This document shows positions 44,618 to 53,455 of a stretch of 64,000 nucleotides of DNA, in pieces. Source of the DNA: Streptomyces sp. NBC_00440 (GTDB lineage Bacteria; Actinomycetota; Actinomycetes; Streptomycetales; Streptomycetaceae); NCBI RefSeq assembly GCF_036014215.1, contig NZ_CP107921.1, positions 3,645,001 through 3,709,000 of the forward strand, read 5' to 3'. The notes under the pieces are model-generated. The model was given only the letters and a program-made list of their open reading frames with translations, did not search any database and was not told the DNA's origin. Numbering within the stretch: position 1 is the stretch's first letter; each line of letters starts with the position of its first letter. Position numbers and translations under genes: made by a program.

Positions 44618-46519
44618 ATGACCGCGTCCGCGTCCCCGCCCACCCCCGCCGCGAAACCGGAACCGGCCCGCGCACCGGGCCGGCTCATACCGCCGCAGAA
44701 GGTCAAGAGCCTGGGGGACTTCCATGTCCCGCCCCGGGTCGCGCTGATCGCCGTACTCGCCGTACCGGTCGGCGTGGCCGCCGCCCTGGTCGCGGTGGGT
44801 CTGCTCAAGCTGATCAACCTGTTCACCAACCTCTGCTTCCACGGGCAGTTCGCCTTCGGCACCACCACACCGGGCTCCACCTCGCACTGGTGGCTGATCC
44901 TCTTCATGCCCATCGTGGGCGGGCTGGTCATCGGCGTGATGGCCCGGTACGGATCGGAGAAGATCCGTGGCCACGGGATGCCGGAGGCCATCGAGTCGAT
45001 CCTGGTCGGCGGCAGCAAGGTGCAGCCCCGGCTGGCCGTGCTCAAGCCCGTCTCGTCGGCCATCGGCATCGGCACCGGCGGGCCGTTCGGCGCCGAGGGG
45101 CCGATCATCATGACCGGCGGTGCGGTCGGTTCGATCCTCGCCCAGTTCCTGCACGTCACCACCGACGAGCGCAAGACGCTGCTGGTCGCCGGTTCCGCCG
45201 CCGGTATGGCGGCCACCTTCAACTCGCCGCTGGCCGCCATCCTGCTCGCCGTCGAGCTGCTGCTCTTCGAGTGGCGCCCGCGCTCCTACATCCCCGTCGC
45301 GGTCGCCGCGGTCACCGCGACCCTGGTCCGCGAACCGATCCTGGGCAGCGCCCCGCTCTTCGGCGGTTCCCATGTCCCGGCCACGCTGCCCCTCTCCGCG
45401 TACGGCCTGTGCCTGGTCTCCGGACTCGGCGCCGGGCTGCTCGCACTCGGCGCGACCGCCCTCGTGTACTTCTCCGAGGACATGTTCGCCAAGCTGCCGC
45501 TGCACTGGATGTGGTGGCCCGCCATCGGCGGCCTGATCATCGGCGCCGGCGGGCTGATCGAGCCCCGCGCGCTGGGCGTCGGATACGACGTCATCGACCA
45601 GCTCCTCACCGGCCGGGCCACCGTGGGCCTGATCATCGGCATCCTGGTGGTCAAGACCCTGATCTGGGGGCTGTCGCTCGGCTCGGGCACCTCGGGCGGT
45701 GTCCTCGCCCCGATGTTCATGATCGGCGGTGCGCTGGGCGCGGCCGAGGGGCTGATCTTCCCGGCCGTGAGCCCCGGCTTCTGGGCCCTGGTCTCGCTGG
45801 CCGGAGTCCTCGGCGGAGTCATGCGCTCCCCGCTGACCGGCATCGTCTTCTGCCTCGAACTGACCCATGAGATGAACGCGATGCTCCCCATGGTGATCAC
45901 CGCGTCCTCCGCCTATCTGCTCTCGGTGATCGTCCTCAAGCGGTCCGTCCTCACCGAGAAGCTCGCCCGCCGGGGGCTGCATCTCACCCGGGAGTACTCG
46001 GTGGACCCGCTGGAGGTGCATCTCGTACGGCAGCTCGAATCCCCCATCACCGCCACGTTCCGCACCGATGAGACCGTGGCCGACATCAAGCGGGAGCTGT
46101 CCGCCCCGCACGGCAGCCATGACGTCGACGGGTTCCTCGCCCAGCGGCTCTACCCCGTGATGAACCCGGCGGGGCACCTGGCCGGCGTCGTCACCCGCTC
46201 CGACTTCCTGTTCAGCTCCCACGACGACCGGACCCCGCTCGGCGAACTCGCCAGGACCGCCGTGACCGCATACCCCGACGAGACCCTGCGGACCATCGCC
46301 AACCGCATGGCCACGCACCACGTCACCCGGGTCGTGATAGTCGACCGGGACGACCCGGACCGGCTCGAAGGGCTGCTGAGCCTGCGCCAGTTGCTCGAAG
46401 CCCGCCGGGTGGACCTGCACGAGGAGCACCACACGGAACGCTTCCTCAGCCTCGTACCGCGCCGCTTCCAGCGGGCTGTGGAACCGGAGCTGCAACCGGA
46501 ACTCCAGCAGGGCGGATAG
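44618..46519 (+). CDS. ClC-family chloride channel/transporter with CBS domains
   Basis: The 633-residue product has about 11-12 membrane segments (40-430). They contain the ClC selectivity motifs GTGGPFGAEGP, with the gating Glu present, and GSGTSGGVLAPMFMIGG. A cytoplasmic pair of CBS domains follows (about 470-610) and may sense adenosine nucleotides. The divergent MarR gene suggests regulation. Confidence 0.93.
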   Translation: MTASASPPTPAAKPEPARAPGRLIPPQKVKSLGDFHVPPRVALIAVLAVPVGVAAALVAVGLLKLINLFTNLCFHGQFAFGTTTPGSTSHWWLILFMPIVGGLVIGVMARYGSEKIRGHGMPEAIESILVGGSKVQPRLAVLKPVSSAIGIGTGGPFGAEGPIIMTGGAVGSILAQFLHVTTDERKTLLVAGSAAGMAATFNSPLAAILLAVELLLFEWRPRSYIPVAVAAVTATLVREPILGSAPLFGGSHVPATLPLSAYGLCLVSGLGAGLLALGATALVYFSEDMFAKLPLHWMWWPAIGGLIIGAGGLIEPRALGVGYDVIDQLLTGRATVGLIIGILVVKTLIWGLSLGSGTSGGVLAPMFMIGGALGAAEGLIFPAVSPGFWALVSLAGVLGGVMRSPLTGIVFCLELTHEMNAMLPMVITASSAYLLSVIVLKRSVLTEKLARRGLHLTREYSVDPLEVHLVRQLESPITATFRTDETVADIKRELSAPHGSHDVDGFLAQRLYPVMNPAGHLAGVVTRSDFLFSSHDDRTPLGELARTAVTAYPDETLRTIANRMATHHVTRVVIVDRDDPDRLEGLLSLRQLLEARRVDLHEEHHTERFLSLVPRRFQRAVEPELQPELQQGG

Positions 46520-46571
46520 CCCGGAGATACCGACAGGGGGGTGGGCCGCCACCGCACTGGAGGCCCCCCTC

Positions 46572-47537
46572 TCATTGGAGAGCCCGGCCGATCTCCCCAA
46601 CCCGCTTGACCGTCCGGATCACCGGGGCCGTCTGGATGTCGTGGATACCGGGCAGCGACCCGACGCGGTGCGCGATGCCCTCGTACAGCCCGTCGTGGTC
46701 GGCGCTCAGCATCGTCGCGACCAGGTTGCACTGCCCGGTGGTGGCCGCCGCGAACGGCACGTCCGGCAGCCGGGCCAACGCCCTTCCCACCGCGTCGAGT
46801 TCGGACGGCGCGACCGAGATCCAGAGGACGGCGTTGTCGGCATAGCCGACGGCCGCCTCGTCGAAGTCCACATCGAAGTAGAGCACTCCGTCCGCCCGCA
46901 GCTGCCCGATCCGGCGGCGGACGGTCGACTCGTGCCGGTCCAGTTCGGCGGCCAGCAGCGCGTGCGAGGCCCGGCCATCCCGGGCCAGCGCGCCGAGCAG
47001 TGCGAGGTCGCCGGAGTCGAGCTCCACCGGTTCCGCGCCCTGTCGCGCCGCAGGCCCGTCGGCGTCGGCCCGCTCCGGGCCGGGTACAGCGGCCATCGGC
47101 ACCTGCCAGGTGACCGGACCGCCCCGGAACCGGCGCAGCACCTGGTGCGCGCTGATCGCCGTGACCCGACGCGTGGCGGGGAGCCGGTCGAGCAGCAGCG
47201 CGTCGCGCTCACTCGTACTGCGGGCCTGGACGTGACAGATGACCTCGGTGCCGCCCGACGCCAGCCGCACCCAGTGCGTATCGTCCCGTTGGGCCAGCGC
47301 CTGAGCGACGCCGCGCGACGCACTCGGCACACACTGCAACCGGATCAGCCACTCCGCCTGCCCCAGCCGCCTGCCGTCCACCCGGCCCCGCACCCGCAGG
47401 CCCGCGCTCCCGCACAGCCGCTGGTAGCGGCGGGCGACCACCTGGTCCGAGACCCCGAGCTGCGAGGCGATCCGTCGGAATGGTGCCCGACCGTCGTTCT
47501 TCAGTGCATTGATGAGCTGCCGGTCGAGGGTTTCCAC
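46572..47537 (-). CDS. Lrp/AsnC regulator with two HTH domains
   Basis: The 321-residue product is double-length. An HTH at about 5-50 (DRQLINALKNDGRAPFRRIA) is followed by a partial ligand domain, then a second HTH at about 175-220 (DLALLGALARDGRASHALLA) and a full RAM-like domain to the end. It is divergent from the ubiD operon with 86 nt between starts, so it probably controls that operon in response to a small aromatic or amino-acid ligand. Confidence 0.88.
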   Translation of the reverse strand: METLDRQLINALKNDGRAPFRRIASQLGVSDQVVARRYQRLCGSAGLRVRGRVDGRRLGQAEWLIRLQCVPSASRGVAQALAQRDDTHWVRLASGGTEVICHVQARSTSERDALLLDRLPATRRVTAISAHQVLRRFRGGPVTWQVPMAAVPGPERADADGPAARQGAEPVELDSGDLALLGALARDGRASHALLAAELDRHESTVRRRIGQLRADGVLYFDVDFDEAAVGYADNAVLWISVAPSELDAVGRALARLPDVPFAAATTGQCNLVATMLSADHDGLYEGIAHRVGSLPGIHDIQTAPVIRTVKRVGEIGRALQ

Positions 47538-47623
47538 GCTTCAGAAGCGTACTCGCGCGGAGAACCGTCAGATCGGAAAGGGCTGCTTGAGCGCCGGTCC
47601 CTGCCGCGGAGATCCTCCTCGGC

Positions 47624-49063
47624 ATGACAGCGATACGCGATCTGCGGCAGTACATCGATCACCTGACGGACACCCTCGGCGAGGACGAGGTCCGCGTCGT
47701 CGACGGCGCGCACTGGGACCTGGAAATCGGCTGCATCACCGAACTGCTCGCCGAGGCGGAGGGCCCTGCGTTGCTGTTCGACAACATCCCCGGATACCCG
47801 GCCGGACGCCGGGTCCTCACCAACTTCATGGGCACGGCCGCCAGGACCGCCGTGGCGCTGGGGCTGCCCCCGGACAGCGCGAAGCTCGACATCGTCCGTG
47901 CCTGGCAGAACATCAGCAAGCGGATCGAGCCGGTCCCGCCCGTCGAGGTGGCCACCGGGCCCGTACTGGAGAACGTGCTGGAGGGTGACGATGTCGACCT
48001 GACGGTCTTCCCCACACCTCGCTGGCACGACGAGGACGGCGGCCGCTACATCGGCACCGCCTGCATGGTCCTGGCCCGGGACCCCGACACCGGCTGGGTC
48101 AACGCGGGTACGTACCGCTGCTGCGTCCAGGACAAGGACCGGCTCTCGGTATGGATGCTGGGCAACCGCCACGCACGGGAGATCGCCACGAAGTACTGGG
48201 ACCGCGGCCTCGCCTGCCCGATCGCCGTGGTCGTCGGACAGGACCCGATCCTGTCCACCGCGGCGGCAATGGCCGCCCCGGCCGGCGTCTCCGAGTACGA
48301 CCTGGCCGGGGGCCTGCGCGGCGAGGGAGTCGAGGTCCTCTACCCGCCGGACAGCGACATCCCCGTACCCGCCCACGCCGAGATCGTGATCGAGGGCGAG
48401 ATGCCGCCGCTCTCGGAGGAGTCCGTGCTGGAGGGCCCGTTCGGTGAGTGGACCGGCTACTACACCCACTCCGGCCAGGAGACCGTGGTCCGGGTGAAGC
48501 GCATCCTGCACCGCGACGACCCGATCATCCTGGGCGCCCCGCCGATGATCCCGACCGTCCCCGCGGGCGACCAGGCGGTGCCGCTCTACTCCGCGTCCGT
48601 GACCTGGGACCACCTGGAGAACTCGGGGGTGCAGAACATCCAGGGCGTGTGGGCGTACGCACGGCAGCTGATGATCGTGGTGTCCATCAAGCAGACCGGT
48701 GCCGGGGACGCGATGCACGCACTGCTCGCCGCCGCCGGACGCAAGCGCACCGGTGGGATGGAGCGCTACTTCGTCGTGGTCGACGAGGACATCGACATCA
48801 CCGACATCAACCACGTCCTGTGGGCGGTGTTCACCCGCGTCGACCCGGCCAACTCGCTGCATCTGGTGCGGACGCCGACCACCGCGATCGACCCCATGCT
48901 GTCGCCGAAACAGCGGGCCGAGGGCGATCTGTCGATGGGCATCGTGCTGATCGACGCGTGCAAGCCGTTCGCCTGGAAGGACGAATTCCCCGCCGCGAAC
49001 CGCTTCTCCGACGCCTACCGGGCCCGGACCCGCGAGCGGTGGGCCACCGCTCTGGGCCTGTGA
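47624..49063 (+). CDS. ubiD: UbiD-family prenyl-FMN-dependent decarboxylase
   Basis: The 479-residue product is full length for UbiD. It carries RYIGTACMVLARDPDTG, the cofactor-binding region of the family, and the acidic catalytic stretch EGPFGEWTGYYTHSG with the E-x4-E pair. C-terminal NSLHLVRTPTTAIDPM and DACKPFAWK complete the fold. It would (de)carboxylate an aromatic or unsaturated acid in the cytoplasm with prenylated FMN made by the UbiX encoded two genes on. The GTGA overlap with the next gene shows translational coupling. Confidence 0.93.
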   Translation: MTAIRDLRQYIDHLTDTLGEDEVRVVDGAHWDLEIGCITELLAEAEGPALLFDNIPGYPAGRRVLTNFMGTAARTAVALGLPPDSAKLDIVRAWQNISKRIEPVPPVEVATGPVLENVLEGDDVDLTVFPTPRWHDEDGGRYIGTACMVLARDPDTGWVNAGTYRCCVQDKDRLSVWMLGNRHAREIATKYWDRGLACPIAVVVGQDPILSTAAAMAAPAGVSEYDLAGGLRGEGVEVLYPPDSDIPVPAHAEIVIEGEMPPLSEESVLEGPFGEWTGYYTHSGQETVVRVKRILHRDDPIILGAPPMIPTVPAGDQAVPLYSASVTWDHLENSGVQNIQGVWAYARQLMIVVSIKQTGAGDAMHALLAAAGRKRTGGMERYFVVVDEDIDITDINHVLWAVFTRVDPANSLHLVRTPTTAIDPMLSPKQRAEGDLSMGIVLIDACKPFAWKDEFPAANRFSDAYRARTRERWATALGL

Positions 49064-49578
49064 ACGCGGCCCGCGGCCTGCCGGAAGAGGTCGCAGCGCT
49101 GCTCCGGGGCTCCCCCGATGCAGACATCCGCGCCGCTGTCGCTCATGCCGGTGCCGAACAGGCCTTCCCCTTCCTCACCGTTGACGGACACGGCTGTCCG
49201 CACAGCGCGCTGCTGTCCCGTACGGAACTGGAACCGGCGCCCGCAACCGGGCTGCTGCTGGCCGTCGTGAGCGGCACGCGCACCCGGGCCAACCTGGAGC
49301 GCGACGGGCGGGCTGGACTGATAGCCGTGCACGGCACGGTGTGCAGCCACCTCACACTCCGCCTGGTGGGGTCCCGGGTCATCAGCGGCGAGTCGGGCAG
49401 CGTGCTGGGATGCGCCTTCGCGGTGGAGTCCCACACCGCGGCCTCGCTCGATATCCCGCTGTCCCCGCTCGGCTTCCGCGCCGACGGCCACATCGCCCGC
49501 CTCGCCCGCATCGAGCAGTGGGAGCGCACCGCCACCGCGCTCGCCACGCTCCGGAGCGCGTACGGAGGAGAGGTCTGA
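49060..49578 (+). CDS. Pyridoxamine-5'-phosphate-oxidase-like flavin-binding protein
   Basis: The 172-residue split-barrel protein starts at GTG 49060, overlapping the ubiD stop. FLTVDGHGCPHSALLSRTEL and LERDGRAGLIAVHG match the PNPOx-like FMN-binding fold. It lies between ubiD and ubiX, where classical decarboxylase operons carry a small unrelated D subunit. It may handle flavin for the decarboxylase, but no such role is established. Confidence 0.75.
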   Translation: MNAARGLPEEVAALLRGSPDADIRAAVAHAGAEQAFPFLTVDGHGCPHSALLSRTELEPAPATGLLLAVVSGTRTRANLERDGRAGLIAVHGTVCSHLTLRLVGSRVISGESGSVLGCAFAVESHTAASLDIPLSPLGFRADGHIARLARIEQWERTATALATLRSAYGGEV

Positions 49579-50183
49579 TGCGGCTCGTCGTAGCGATGTC
49601 GGGTGCGACCGGCGCGCCGTTCGGGGTGCGGCTGCTCGAAATGCTCCGCGAACTGCCCGATGTCGAGACTCACTTGATCATGAGCACCTGGGCCCGGACG
49701 ACCATCGAGCTGGAGACCCCCTGCACGGCGCGCGAGGTCGCCGCCCTCGCCGACTTCCACCACCGGCCGGGCGAGCAAGGGAGCGTCCTGTCATCGGGCT
49801 CGTTCCGCACCGCGGGGATGGTGATCATCCCGTGCAGCATGAAAACGCTGGCCGGTATCCGCAGCGGATACGCCGACAACCTCATCAGCCGGGCGGCCGA
49901 CGTCGTACTGAAGGAGCGCAACCGGCTGGTCCTGGTACCGCGCGAGACACCGCTGAACGAGATCCACCTGGAGAACATGCTGGCGCTTGCCCGGATGGGC
50001 GCGAGCATCGTGCCGCCGATGCCGGCCTTCTACAACCGGCCCGCCTCCATCGACGACCTCGTGAACCACGTGGTGAGCCGGGTACTCGACCAGTTCGGCC
50101 TGAGCGCACCGGCAGCACGCCGCTGGGAGGGCCTGGCGCGCTCCCGTCACATCCGGTCGCAACAGACGGAACGGCCGGGGTAG
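49578..50183 (+). CDS. ubiX: UbiX-family flavin prenyltransferase
   Basis: The 201-residue product starts at ATG 49578 behind GGAGGAG and overlaps the previous stop by one base. It shows the flavin-binding LVVAMSGATGAPFGVRLLE, SGSFRTAGMVIIPCSMKTLA and RLVLVPRETPLNEIHLENM, all family hallmarks. It makes prenyl-FMN from FMN and dimethylallyl phosphate for the UbiD partner. Confidence 0.94.
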   Translation: MRLVVAMSGATGAPFGVRLLEMLRELPDVETHLIMSTWARTTIELETPCTAREVAALADFHHRPGEQGSVLSSGSFRTAGMVIIPCSMKTLAGIRSGYADNLISRAADVVLKERNRLVLVPRETPLNEIHLENMLALARMGASIVPPMPAFYNRPASIDDLVNHVVSRVLDQFGLSAPAARRWEGLARSRHIRSQQTERPG

Positions 50184-50282
50184 GGACCCGCCCCCGTCTC
50201 CAGCCCCGCCCCTCACGTCTGCCTCTTCACGTACGGACCCTTGTCAACGCCCCCGGACGCGCAGCAGACTGCTGCCCGACGG

Positions 50283-50307
50283 CTAGACATTGGATGTCTA
50301 GACCACT
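50283..50307. promoter_or_regulatory. Palindromic operator upstream of the fucosidase
   Basis: CTAGACAT-TGG-ATGTCTAG is a perfect 8-bp-arm palindrome (50283-50301). Its right arm runs into GTCTAGACCACT, so 50292-50307 also matches 12 of 16 positions of the DasR dre consensus. Two GTAGACC motifs follow at 9-11 nt spacing. Confidence 0.6.
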
Positions 50308-50364
50308 CGTAGACCTTCGTAGACCATTCGTTCCACTCTGCGTCCACGGACCGAAGGAGCACTC

Positions 50365-52281
50365 ATGGGAACGCCTGTCGGGCGACGATCCGTACTGGCC
50401 ATAGGGGTAGGCGTCGCAGCGTTGCCACTCCTGCCCGCCGCACCCGCAGCCGCCTCCCCCGGAAAGGGCAGCGCCGCCACCGCACCGCCCGGAAAAGATC
50501 GGATTACTCCCGCATCGCTGATCGCCATCGACCCGTCCGACACCCCGGACACCATCGTGCGCAAGGCGGCCCATGTCATCCCCCGGCCCTCCCAAGTCGC
50601 CTGGCAGCAGCGGGAGGTGACCGCCTTCACCCACTTCGGCATGAACACCTTCACCAACCGCGAGTGGGGCTCCGGCGCCGAGGACGAGGCGACGTTCGAC
50701 CCGTCCGGGATGGACGCCGACCAGTGGATGCGCGCGTACAAGGCGGCCGGCGCCCGCCAGGTGATGTTCACGGCCAAGCACCACGACGGCTTCGTCCTCT
50801 TCCCGACCCGCTACTCCAACCACTCGGTGATCGCGAGCCCCTGGTGGATCCGCACCGACGGCTGCTCCGACGCCGAGCGGAACGCCACCGCCAAGGCCCG
50901 CGCACAGGCCGAGGCCCACCGCTCCGACGACCCGGCGGCCTACTGGCGGGCCCGTAACGCCGGCTGCCGCAACCCCCAGGGCGACATCCTCGGCACCTAC
51001 CTCAAGGCCGCCCGCCGGGCCGGCCTCAAGGTGGGCGTCTACCTCTCGCCCGCCGACGGCTCCGAGCAGCCGCACGCCTGGCACGCCCAGTACGTCGAGG
51101 AGATCCGCGCGAAACAGGCATCGGGGCAGTCGCTCAGCATCGAGGAGCAGGCCACGGTCGACGACGGCGACCGCGCCCCCGGCGGCCAGGGCCGCTACGG
51201 CAGCGGAAGCCCGGTCGTGCGGCGTACGATCCCGACCCTGGTCCCCGACGACGACCGGGCCGACGCGCTCGCCGCGCACCGGATCCCGTCCTTCACCGTG
51301 CGGGCCGACGACTACAACGCGTACTACCTCAACCAGCTCTACGAACTGTTCACGCAGTACGGCCCCATCGACGAGCTGTGGCTCGACGGCGCCAACCCCT
51401 GGACCGACGCCGGGATCACCGAGAAGTACGACTTCACCGCCTGGTTCCGGCTGATCCACGCGCTCTCCCCCGACACCGTCACCTTCGCGGGCCCGCAGGG
51501 CACCCGCTGGATCGGCAACGAGAACGGGGTGGGCCGCACCACCGAGTGGAGCGTCACCCCCGCCACCGCCGACCCCGCCACCGCACACGGCGAAGGACTG
51601 CTCCCGGACGGCGCCAGTGCCGCCGACATCGGCTCGCGCGACAAGATCACCGCCCCCGGGGTCGAGTACCTCCAGTGGTTCCCCGCCGAGGCGGACGTCT
51701 CGCTGCGCCCCGGCTGGTTCTTCCACCCCGACCAGAAGCCCAAGACACCCCAGCAACTGGTCACGATCTACGAGGAGTCGGTGGGCCGCAACGCCGTACT
51801 CCTGCTGAACGTGCCACCCGGCCGGGACGGCCGCATCGCCGCGCCGGACGTCGGCTCCCTCACCTCGTTCGGGGACTCCGTGACCGCGACGTACGGCCGC
51901 AACCTGCTCACAGCGGGGCGCGGCCACCGCGACCCCGTCCTGCGCACCCTGACCGACGGCCGTCTCACCACCGCCTGGTCACCGTCCCACGGGGCCACCA
52001 CGGGCGAGGTCACCGTACGGCTGTCCGAGGCCCGCGCCTTCGACCGCATCCGGCTCGGCGAGGACATCACCAGGGGCCAGCAGGTGGAGGGGTTCGCGGT
52101 CGACATCTGGACCGGCACCGCCTGGCAGCAGACCGCGACCGGCACCACCATCGGCTACGCGCGCATCCTGACGCTGCCCGAGCCGGTGAGCACCGACCGC
52201 ATCCGGATCAGAATCCTCCAGGCCCGCACCACCCCACGCCTCGCGTCGGCATCGCTCCACCTCAACGTGCCACCGGAGTAA
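50365..52281 (+). CDS. Secreted alpha-L-fucosidase (GH29) with C-terminal F5/8-type domain
   Basis: The 638-residue product starts with a twin-arginine (Tat) signal GRRSVLAIGVGVAALPLL ending AAPAAA, so it is exported folded. The GH29 barrel shows FTHFGMNTF, TAKHHDGFVLFPT and the nucleophile region DELWLDGANPW (predicted Asp341). The last 130 residues form an F5/8 type C (CBM32-like) sugar-binding domain. It would release L-fucose from glycans outside the cell. It follows the ubiX gene but has its own control region. Confidence 0.9.
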   Translation: MGTPVGRRSVLAIGVGVAALPLLPAAPAAASPGKGSAATAPPGKDRITPASLIAIDPSDTPDTIVRKAAHVIPRPSQVAWQQREVTAFTHFGMNTFTNREWGSGAEDEATFDPSGMDADQWMRAYKAAGARQVMFTAKHHDGFVLFPTRYSNHSVIASPWWIRTDGCSDAERNATAKARAQAEAHRSDDPAAYWRARNAGCRNPQGDILGTYLKAARRAGLKVGVYLSPADGSEQPHAWHAQYVEEIRAKQASGQSLSIEEQATVDDGDRAPGGQGRYGSGSPVVRRTIPTLVPDDDRADALAAHRIPSFTVRADDYNAYYLNQLYELFTQYGPIDELWLDGANPWTDAGITEKYDFTAWFRLIHALSPDTVTFAGPQGTRWIGNENGVGRTTEWSVTPATADPATAHGEGLLPDGASAADIGSRDKITAPGVEYLQWFPAEADVSLRPGWFFHPDQKPKTPQQLVTIYEESVGRNAVLLLNVPPGRDGRIAAPDVGSLTSFGDSVTATYGRNLLTAGRGHRDPVLRTLTDGRLTTAWSPSHGATTGEVTVRLSEARAFDRIRLGEDITRGQQVEGFAVDIWTGTAWQQTATGTTIGYARILTLPEPVSTDRIRIRILQARTTPRLASASLHLNVPPE

Positions 52282-52519
52282 GGCGGCCGACGACACGCTC
52301 AACGGCTGGCCGCGATACCGCGTGCCAGCCGTTTTCGAGCAGGCCGAAGGCGCGGGTGACGGCCTGGCGTTCATCCCCCGAGCGCCCGCGCACCGGACCC
52401 GCACCCGGCCTGGACCGCCCCCGCGCCGCGGCCTAATGTTCGACGGGGCCACGGCCTGCAACGACGGCGGAGGAGCTGCTGCGGTACGTACATCGCGGCG
52501 CCGGTGGGGTGGGGGCCTG

Positions 52520-53419
52520 GTGGAGCGGTACGAGATCGAGACGTTTCTGGCGTTGGCGGAAGAGCTCCACTTCGCGCGCACCGCTGAACGGTTGCGCGTC
52601 TCTCCCGGCCGGGTCAGCCAAACGGTCAAGGCGCTGGAACGCCGTATCGGCGGCGCCCTGTTCGAACGTAACAGCCGTCGCGTGGCCCTCACCCCGGTCG
52701 GACGACAGCTGCGCGACGAGCTGCTCCCCGCGTACCGGCAGATTCAGCGAGCCATCGGCAGGGCGTCGGCGGCCTGTGCGGATATCAGTGGTGTGCTGCG
52801 CGTCGGGTTCACCGCACCATGGAGCGGCGACCTCATCGTGCGGGCGGCGGAGAGGTTCCAGTCCCGCCATCCCCGCTGCGCCGTCGAGCTGCTGGAGGTG
52901 ACGTTCAACGCCGCCATCGAGGCGCTGCGGGACGAAGAGGTCGACCTGGTGATCGCCGAACCTCCTGTGGTGGAGCCCGGCATCATCGTCGGCCCCGTGC
53001 TGATCTCCGAGCGCCGGGCCCTCGTAGTGCCCGCCACCCACTTCCTTGCCGCACAGGAAACGGTGTCGCGGGAAGACCTCGCCCTCCTGCCGCTGGTCAC
53101 GGCCGCCGGCGTCTCCGAAGCCTGGCGCGACGCCTTCTATCCCCGGCGCACCCCCCAGGGCCACCCCATCTCGTACGGCCCGACCGCCGCGGGGTGGCAG
53201 GAGGTGCTTTCGCTGGTCGGGGCGGGCAAGGGCGCCACGGTGGCCACCGTCAGAGCGGGGGACTACCACGGCCGCCCCGACGTCACCTATGTCCCGTTCG
53301 ACGACAAGTCGGTGGTCGACTACGCGCTGATGTGGCGGGACGCGGGTCAGTCCGCCGGAATCCGGGCCTTCATCGACACCGTCCTCGAACTCACCCCGCG
53401 TCCGGCCGGCCAGGCCTGA
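52520..53419 (+). CDS. LysR-family transcriptional regulator
   Basis: The 299-residue product starts at GTG 52520. The N-terminal winged HTH (YEIETFLALAEELHFARTAE, then SQTVKALERRIGGALFERN) is followed by a two-lobed periplasmic-binding-like effector domain (DISGVLRVGFTAPWSGDLIV). It converges with an MFS exporter operon, which is a possible but untested target. The ribosome site is G-rich. Confidence 0.9.
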   Translation: MERYEIETFLALAEELHFARTAERLRVSPGRVSQTVKALERRIGGALFERNSRRVALTPVGRQLRDELLPAYRQIQRAIGRASAACADISGVLRVGFTAPWSGDLIVRAAERFQSRHPRCAVELLEVTFNAAIEALRDEEVDLVIAEPPVVEPGIIVGPVLISERRALVVPATHFLAAQETVSREDLALLPLVTAAGVSEAWRDAFYPRRTPQGHPISYGPTAAGWQEVLSLVGAGKGATVATVRAGDYHGRPDVTYVPFDDKSVVDYALMWRDAGQSAGIRAFIDTVLELTPRPAGQA

Positions 53420-53455
53420 ACCAGCGGGCCCGACCGGCCCGGCCTGAACCGGCAG

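Noticed and set aside
44486..46600. 704-codon minus-strand frame opposite the ClC gene
   Set aside because: Antisense shadow with Gly/Asp/Gln-rich artificial composition; the ClC motifs are clear on the plus strand.
50227..51927. 566-codon minus-strand frame opposite the fucosidase
   Set aside because: Antisense shadow; the fucosidase has a Tat signal, catalytic motifs and a carbohydrate-binding domain.
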